Part shown: piece after piece, positions 59,917 to 64,000 of the stretch | How positions within the stretch are numbered: the first letter of the stretch is position 1 | Layout: the number at the start of each line of letters is the position of its first letter | Assembly: GCF_017942085.1 (NCBI RefSeq) | Contig: NZ_JAGKSP010000002.1 | Span: 744,001-808,000, forward strand | Length of the DNA stretch: 64,000 bases | Reading direction: 5' to 3' | Source of the DNA: Paenibacillus lignilyticus | GTDB taxonomy: Bacteria > Bacillota > Bacilli > Paenibacillales > Paenibacillaceae | Notes under the pieces: generated by a model | Seen by the model: the letters and a program-made list of their open reading frames with translations, nothing else | Told to the model about the DNA's origin: nothing | Databases searched by the model: none | Made by a program: the position numbers and the translations under genes

Positions 59917-60306
59917 TTATTGCTCCTCAATCGCCCAGAACCGATTCCCATAAGGATCAAAGAACATCATCACTTTATCGCCGACGACGCCGATGGTAAT
60001 TTCACCGGCTGAAACCCCGCTTTTGATTAAATCCGCTCGCAGTCCTTCGATGTTGTTCGTCTCAAACTGAATCGAATAATGCGGATTCTGTTTAATGTTA
60101 CCTGAGTACCACATGCTGCTTTCCTCATCTTCTTCACCATAAAGCAGGATCTCAGACCCGGATGCCAATTTAAGACTAGCGATTCCCGACTTCCAGAGAA
60201 GCTCAAATCCCAGCACATTCACATACCACTCGATTGCCTTCTCATAGTCGTCGAAGCTGCCCGATTTTGTAACCGGAATGCCCAGTACAAGTCCTTTTAC
60301 GCCCAT
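59917..60306 (-). CDS. VOC (glyoxalase) family protein
   Basis: A 129-aa VOC protein. The domain starts MGVKGLVLGIPVTKSGSFDD and ends SAGEITIGVVGDKVMMFFDP then YGNRFWAIEEQ, with the C-terminal Glu as probable metal ligand. The start at 60306 has GGAGG 11 nt upstream; an ATG six codons earlier (60324) is an alternative. It differs from the VOC protein at 3291 in length and sequence. Function unassigned. Confidence 0.85.
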   Translation of the reverse strand: MGVKGLVLGIPVTKSGSFDDYEKAIEWYVNVLGFELLWKSGIASLKLASGSEILLYGEEDEESSMWYSGNIKQNPHYSIQFETNNIEGLRADLIKSGVSAGEITIGVVGDKVMMFFDPYGNRFWAIEEQ

Positions 60307-60420
60307 AGCGATTGTTGCCTCCATTTTTTTATTAGTTCCTGTTAACGAAGCATTGCCATTCAGCAAAAGCCATATAGTTTATGTAAGGACGCCACATGAC
60401 TGCGAAGGAGTTCACATGCT

Positions 60421-61980
60421 ATGAAAAAACACATTGCTGTAAGCTTGTTGTGCGCACTGCTGCTGTTTACGTCCGCCTGTACCTCAGAATCCTCTACAAA
60501 CAAGGATCAGCCGAGTTCGAACACAGCACCAAGCACAACTCCCAGTACCAACAATGAACCTACGACAAGTCCTTCTGACAACACGACGAATACGGAACCG
60601 GTCAAACCCGCTGATGATTCATCGTCTACGGGTACAAACGACCCGGTGACCAGTCCTTCGGATGATCCGGCAACCACTCCGGATGATCCGGCAACAACGC
60701 CTAATCCGGATCCGGATCCAGACTCGCCCCCGGCCTTCCAATCGCCTTACGCCTTTGAATATCCCGATGCCGTACGCGGCATTTATGTTACGGGGTGGTC
60801 AGCCGGCGGTGAGCGTATGAAATCACTGCTGAAGCTCGTGGATGACACTGAATTGAATGCCATGGTTATCGATATCAAAGACGACGACGGATATATCACC
60901 TTCAAACCCGAAGGGGAATTAAACGCAAACGGGCAAAACTATATGCGTGATCCGAACGCCATTGTCAAAACGCTGCATGACCACAACATCTATCCGATTG
61001 CACGTATTGTGGCCTTCAAGGACACAGTCCTGGCCAAAAAACATCCGGAGCTTTCTTATGAGCTGGACGGCAAGGTGTGGCGAAATGGAAACGGCGATGG
61101 CTTTATCAATCCATTCTTAAAATCAAACTGGCAATACAATGTGGATGTCGCTATTCTGGCTGCTAAGCTCGGGTTTCAGGAAATTCAGTTCGACTACGTT
61201 CGATTCCCAGAAGGGTTTGAGAAGAAAGATAAAGTCCTTGCCTACTCTATGGGAGAGTACAAAGATAAGAAGCCAACCAAATTCATCGAGCAAGAGAAGG
61301 CTTATGCAGAAGAGACGGCTGCTTATGAGGCTGGTCTTCCACCGCTGCAAAGCGCTTACGACACGGCAACTACAACCTATAACGGTGACAAAACCGATGC
61401 GAACAAGAGCGCACTCGATGCTGCCAAGAAGGCGCTCAGCGACTACAAGAAAACCTTGCCGAAAGCGCCGGATTTCAGCGAGAAAGCTCGTTTTACACAG
61501 CTCCGCGTTGATGCCATTACGGACTTTGTTCATTTTGCGAGGGAGCAGTTAAAGCCTTACGGGGTCAAAGTATCGGTCGATATCTTTGGCTATTCCGCCA
61601 CGCTGCCCGAGGCACCCGGCATTGGGCAGAACTTCAGCCGTATCTCGGAGAATGTCGACGTCATCTCCTCCATGATTTATCCGAGCCATTGGAGCGATGG
61701 ATATTTCGGCATTAAGCACCCGGATACCGAGCCGTACCGTCTTGTCCAAGAATATGCCAAACGCGAGAAGGAAAAGCTAAGCGCGCTTGAATCCCCTCCG
61801 ATATCAAGGCCATGGATTCAAGACTTTACAGCCTCATGGTTAGCCAAAGGCAGCTACGTCCATTACGGCAAAGAGCAGGTGGATGCGCAGATTAAGGCAC
61901 TCCACGACGCTGGCATCCATGAATATCTCCTATGGAATGCCGGTAACAAATATACGGCCGGCGTTAACTATACCCCTTAG
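60421..61980 (+). CDS. DUF4015-type putative glycoside hydrolase lipoprotein
   Basis: A 519-aa lipoprotein with lipobox LLFTSACTSES and an ~85-residue Thr/Ser/Pro/Asp-rich tether. From about residue 105 (DAVRGIYVTGWSAGGERMKS) it follows the DUF4015 TIM-barrel found in putative glycoside hydrolases, with acidic residues in AMVIDIKDDDGYITF and QFDYVRFPEG. Residues ~280-355 are an Ala/Lys/Glu-rich coiled-coil insert in the barrel. The end (EYLLWNAGNKYTAGVNYTP) is intact. GAAGGAG precedes the ATG. A cell-surface carbohydrate-active enzyme is likely; substrate unknown. Confidence 0.88.
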   Translation: MKKHIAVSLLCALLLFTSACTSESSTNKDQPSSNTAPSTTPSTNNEPTTSPSDNTTNTEPVKPADDSSSTGTNDPVTSPSDDPATTPDDPATTPNPDPDPDSPPAFQSPYAFEYPDAVRGIYVTGWSAGGERMKSLLKLVDDTELNAMVIDIKDDDGYITFKPEGELNANGQNYMRDPNAIVKTLHDHNIYPIARIVAFKDTVLAKKHPELSYELDGKVWRNGNGDGFINPFLKSNWQYNVDVAILAAKLGFQEIQFDYVRFPEGFEKKDKVLAYSMGEYKDKKPTKFIEQEKAYAEETAAYEAGLPPLQSAYDTATTTYNGDKTDANKSALDAAKKALSDYKKTLPKAPDFSEKARFTQLRVDAITDFVHFAREQLKPYGVKVSVDIFGYSATLPEAPGIGQNFSRISENVDVISSMIYPSHWSDGYFGIKHPDTEPYRLVQEYAKREKEKLSALESPPISRPWIQDFTASWLAKGSYVHYGKEQVDAQIKALHDAGIHEYLLWNAGNKYTAGVNYTP

Positions 61981-61988
61981 CGAATAAG

Positions 61989-62017
61989 GCCCCGTTCAAT
62001 CCGAGCGGGGCTATTCT
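61989..62017 (+). terminator. Intrinsic terminator of the DUF4015 gene
   Basis: GCCCCG (61989-61994) pairs with CGGGGC (62006-62011) around TTCAATCCGAG, followed by TATTCTTGT. The U-tract is imperfect. Confidence 0.6.
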
Positions 62018-62034
62018 TGTTGTCGGCCCGCGGG

Positions 62035-62607
62035 TTACAGATGTTTCGTGCAATTGAATAACATGCACGCCCACTCGTCATTGCGATGAGCGATGATCGT
62101 TAAGGATGTATTATTGATGTAGGTGGATTCAAATCTCTGCGGCAGAAGTCGCTGCAGCGATAGTCCGATTAGCGCTCCGTGGCTTACGATAAGAACTCGT
62201 TTATCCCGGTGCGTTGCCGCCACTTCTTCGATATAAGCTGCTCCCCGCTTCGCCACGTCCTCGAACGCTTCGATGCCAAGATCGAGTGAGCTCCAATTGT
62301 CGCCCCATTTTGCAACTCGCTCTTCCTCTGTCGTTCCTTCGATTTGCCCGCAATTAATCTCTCTTATTCGATCTTCTGTAATTAAATTGCCGATCCCCAA
62401 GGAGCTGCGCACCGCCTCGGCGGTTTGCTTCGCTCTCGTCAGCGTACTGGAGATAATGATGTCCCAGCTTTCGCCCGAAAGCCTGTCGGCTATGGCCTTC
62501 GCTTGGATTAATCCGGCTTCATTCAGCGGAATATCCGATATCCCCTGAGCCCTGCCCAGCACGTTCCAATCCGTCACGCCATGCCTGATAAGTCCGATTG
62601 TAGTCAT
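62035..62607 (-). CDS. Histidine phosphatase family protein
   Basis: A 190-aa protein of the phosphoglycerate-mutase-like histidine phosphatase clan. The phospho-acceptor motif is LIRHGVTDWN at residues 6-15, the second catalytic His is in VLIVSHGALIG, and REINCGQIEG provides the catalytic Glu region. Relatives include broad-specificity phosphatases (PhoE-like) and alpha-ribazole phosphatase. Phosphatase rather than mutase is likely from the short length. GGAAGGAG precedes the ATG. Confidence 0.93.
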   Translation of the reverse strand: MTTIGLIRHGVTDWNVLGRAQGISDIPLNEAGLIQAKAIADRLSGESWDIIISSTLTRAKQTAEAVRSSLGIGNLITEDRIREINCGQIEGTTEEERVAKWGDNWSSLDLGIEAFEDVAKRGAAYIEEVAATHRDKRVLIVSHGALIGLSLQRLLPQRFESTYINNTSLTIIAHRNDEWACMLFNCTKHL

Positions 62608-62747
62608 GCTTATCTCCTTCCTTGACCCATATGAAAAACAGCAATCTCCGGTGCATAGGCTCCAGCAGTGCAGCTATTAATCCTATGATGAGCATGCTGA
62701 TTCCGCCCTTATTTCTCTATATTGGGCTTACTCACCTTCGTTATAAA

Positions 62748-62981
62748 TTAGCGATTCATGAAATACGAAACTACAAACGCAAACGCACCCAGAACAATCG
62801 CAGCGTAAAAGAAATAACCAAACCATCGCAGTACTCCGGGCATGCTCTTCAGGTCTGCTTGCTTGCCCGGAACTCCCATAATAGTCTGGTAGTGTTCCGT
62901 GACATTGTTAAATACGGGGACATCTGCAGCGTCGCGTGTGGAGGTTTCTTTCTCGGAGCTATCGCCGAACTTGTTATTCAT
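62748..62981 (-). CDS. Small tail-anchored membrane protein
   Basis: A 77-aa protein with a polar N-terminal part (MNNKFGDSSEKETSTRDAAD) and a single C-terminal membrane helix (WFGYFFYAAIVLGAFAFVVS) followed by YFMNR. The ATG at 62981 overlaps the stop of the phosphotransferase gene by 4 nt and has GAGGAGG 7 nt upstream, so it is translationally coupled to it. No family recognised. Confidence 0.75.
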   Translation of the reverse strand: MNNKFGDSSEKETSTRDAADVPVFNNVTEHYQTIMGVPGKQADLKSMPGVLRWFGYFFYAAIVLGAFAFVVSYFMNR

Positions 62982-63985
62982 ACTACTTCCTCCTCGTTCA
63001 ACCAACCTTCGATAACGGTTTGTTGCTCCGCATACCGCCTTAAGGCGTTCATCGTTGCCAGCACTTGCTCCGTCCCCATCTGCTGCTCATGTTCATCCGT
63101 GCATTCCAGCCATAACGACCGCTTGAGGTTATACTCCAGCCAACCCAGCATCCCGGCAAAACCTTGATCTAATACCACATTCCATTCGGCCTCGAGGGTT
63201 CCGCCTTTCTTCTTGTAGCCCCTTAAGAAAGCTCGAAATCTCTCGCGATCTAGATTTCCGGCTTCATCCGCTGACCAGTATACAGCTGTCTCGGTTAAGT
63301 TCTGCATGGGATTTATCGGCCCGGAGGCTTCCCAATCAATGAGAATGGGTCTGTCTTCGTTCCACATCACATTCTTGGCGTCCAAATCCATGTGACTGAT
63401 CACTGTGCTTGATGCCAGCCATTGCGCAGCCTGGTTCGCTTTCGCGCTCCAGTCGTAGAGCTGATCCACCGTTTCCTTCGCCAAACTAACCCACGCCGAT
63501 TGATTGGTTTCACCTAATTCTACATAGTGATCCCAATTCGTTACTTGCGCATCGCCGAAGGTCTCATTCACATCGATGCCTAACGCGGAGAAGTCCGTCT
63601 TATGAATAGCTGCGAGAATCTCTCCGATTCGTTCAGCGTGAGCTATGGTGATTTCATGCGGCTTCAGACTTCTTCCCGCCACCCAATCGAATACGAGAAA
63701 GTAATGGTCATCTACTTGCTGCACGGAAGCATCGTTATATCGCTTAGCCGGAAGAGCAGGCACGTTATTGGCTGCGATTGCCGCAATCTTCTCGGAATGA
63801 ATCATATTGGACATCGCGGCAGGTCGCAGCATGACTTGCGGGTTCAAGGCTTTAACGGCATACTTCCCGGTGGTTGTTTCAATAGCATACATGCGATGCA
63901 ACAGCCCGCCCGTCACCACTACCGGCTGACCGACCATCTCTCCCAGCTGTAACTGCGTGCAGAGTTTCTCGAAGATCTTGTTCAT
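62978..63985 (-). CDS. Aminoglycoside phosphotransferase (APH) family protein
   Basis: A 335-aa protein-kinase-fold enzyme. The small lobe has GKYAVKALNP (ATP-binding Lys), the hinge VFDWVAGRSL, the catalytic loop ISHMDLDAKNVMW (the usual H-x-D-x4-N) and the metal-binding DWEASGP. APH/choline-kinase-like proteins phosphorylate aminoglycosides or unrelated small molecules; environmental members are seldom tested for resistance. AAGGTGA precedes the ATG. It is followed by the overlapping tail-anchored protein gene. Confidence 0.92.
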   Translation of the reverse strand: MNKIFEKLCTQLQLGEMVGQPVVVTGGLLHRMYAIETTTGKYAVKALNPQVMLRPAAMSNMIHSEKIAAIAANNVPALPAKRYNDASVQQVDDHYFLVFDWVAGRSLKPHEITIAHAERIGEILAAIHKTDFSALGIDVNETFGDAQVTNWDHYVELGETNQSAWVSLAKETVDQLYDWSAKANQAAQWLASSTVISHMDLDAKNVMWNEDRPILIDWEASGPINPMQNLTETAVYWSADEAGNLDRERFRAFLRGYKKKGGTLEAEWNVVLDQGFAGMLGWLEYNLKRSLWLECTDEHEQQMGTEQVLATMNALRRYAEQQTVIEGWLNEEEVV

Positions 63986-64000
63986 CGAAGGTCACCTTGC

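Noticed and set aside
58811-63985. Antibiotic-resistance island
   Set aside because: An aminoglycoside nucleotidyltransferase-like and a phosphotransferase-like gene occur within 5 kb, but there is no transposase, integron or attachment site, and both families have many non-resistance members.

Overview
The window is a mid-GC stretch from an endospore-forming Firmicute, most likely Paenibacillus or a close relative such as Cohnella. The evidence is two separate GerA-type spore germination operons, two YesM/YesN two-component systems each beside an LplA/LplB/YtcP-type oligosaccharide ABC importer, many secreted or cytoplasmic glycosidases, strong GGAGG ribosome binding sites and abundant intrinsic terminators. 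No rRNA, tRNA, CRISPR array, insertion sequence or prophage was seen.

Layout. 1-9.2 kb: the 3' part of a YesN-type regulator cut by the window edge, a PhyH dioxygenase with an AraC regulator, a VOC protein behind a tiny CxxC protein, a DUF1992 protein, a secreted GH30-type endo-beta-1,6-galactanase, and divergently from it a Rieske ferredoxin/ferredoxin reductase pair with a palindromic operator. 9.2-13.4 kb: germination operon A-B-C plus a small membrane protein. 13.5-24.7 kb (minus strand): GH32 fructosidase, LplB/YtcP permeases, binding protein, response regulator, histidine kinase and an ADP-ribosylglycohydrolase-fold protein. Three promoters in this block share one conserved upstream box. 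25-36.6 kb (minus strand): a second system with LplB/YtcP permeases, binding protein, response regulator, histidine kinase, SDR, DUF4962/heparinase-like lyase, cupin and GH140-like apiosidase, which looks like use of an unsaturated-uronate or pectin-type glycan.

36.7-48.5 kb (minus strand) is a complete ethanolamine bacterial microcompartment operon. In transcription order it is eutL, a second BMC-H gene, eutE, eutM, pduL, an unusual 278-aa protein, eutN, eutS, eutP, eutW, eutV, eutA, eutB, eutC. It is preceded by a leader with an ANTAR-type hairpin overlapping an intrinsic terminator, the architecture expected for EutV antitermination. Targeting-like amphipathic helices sit at the ends of EutC, EutE and the 278-aa protein, and another lies in a 23-codon ORF in the leader region. 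No eutH, eutT, eutQ, eutG or eutD is present in the window.

48.6-64 kb is ordinary accessory chromosome: a second PhyH protein, 3-methyladenine glycosylase, a frameshifted lipoprotein gene, an aldo/keto reductase, a second germination operon in the order A-C-B, a LURP-one-like protein, several lipoproteins including a DUF4015 glycosidase-like protein, a pentapeptide-repeat protein, an aminoglycoside nucleotidyltransferase-like gene, a VOC protein, a histidine phosphatase, and an aminoglycoside phosphotransferase-like gene overlapping a tail-anchored small protein.
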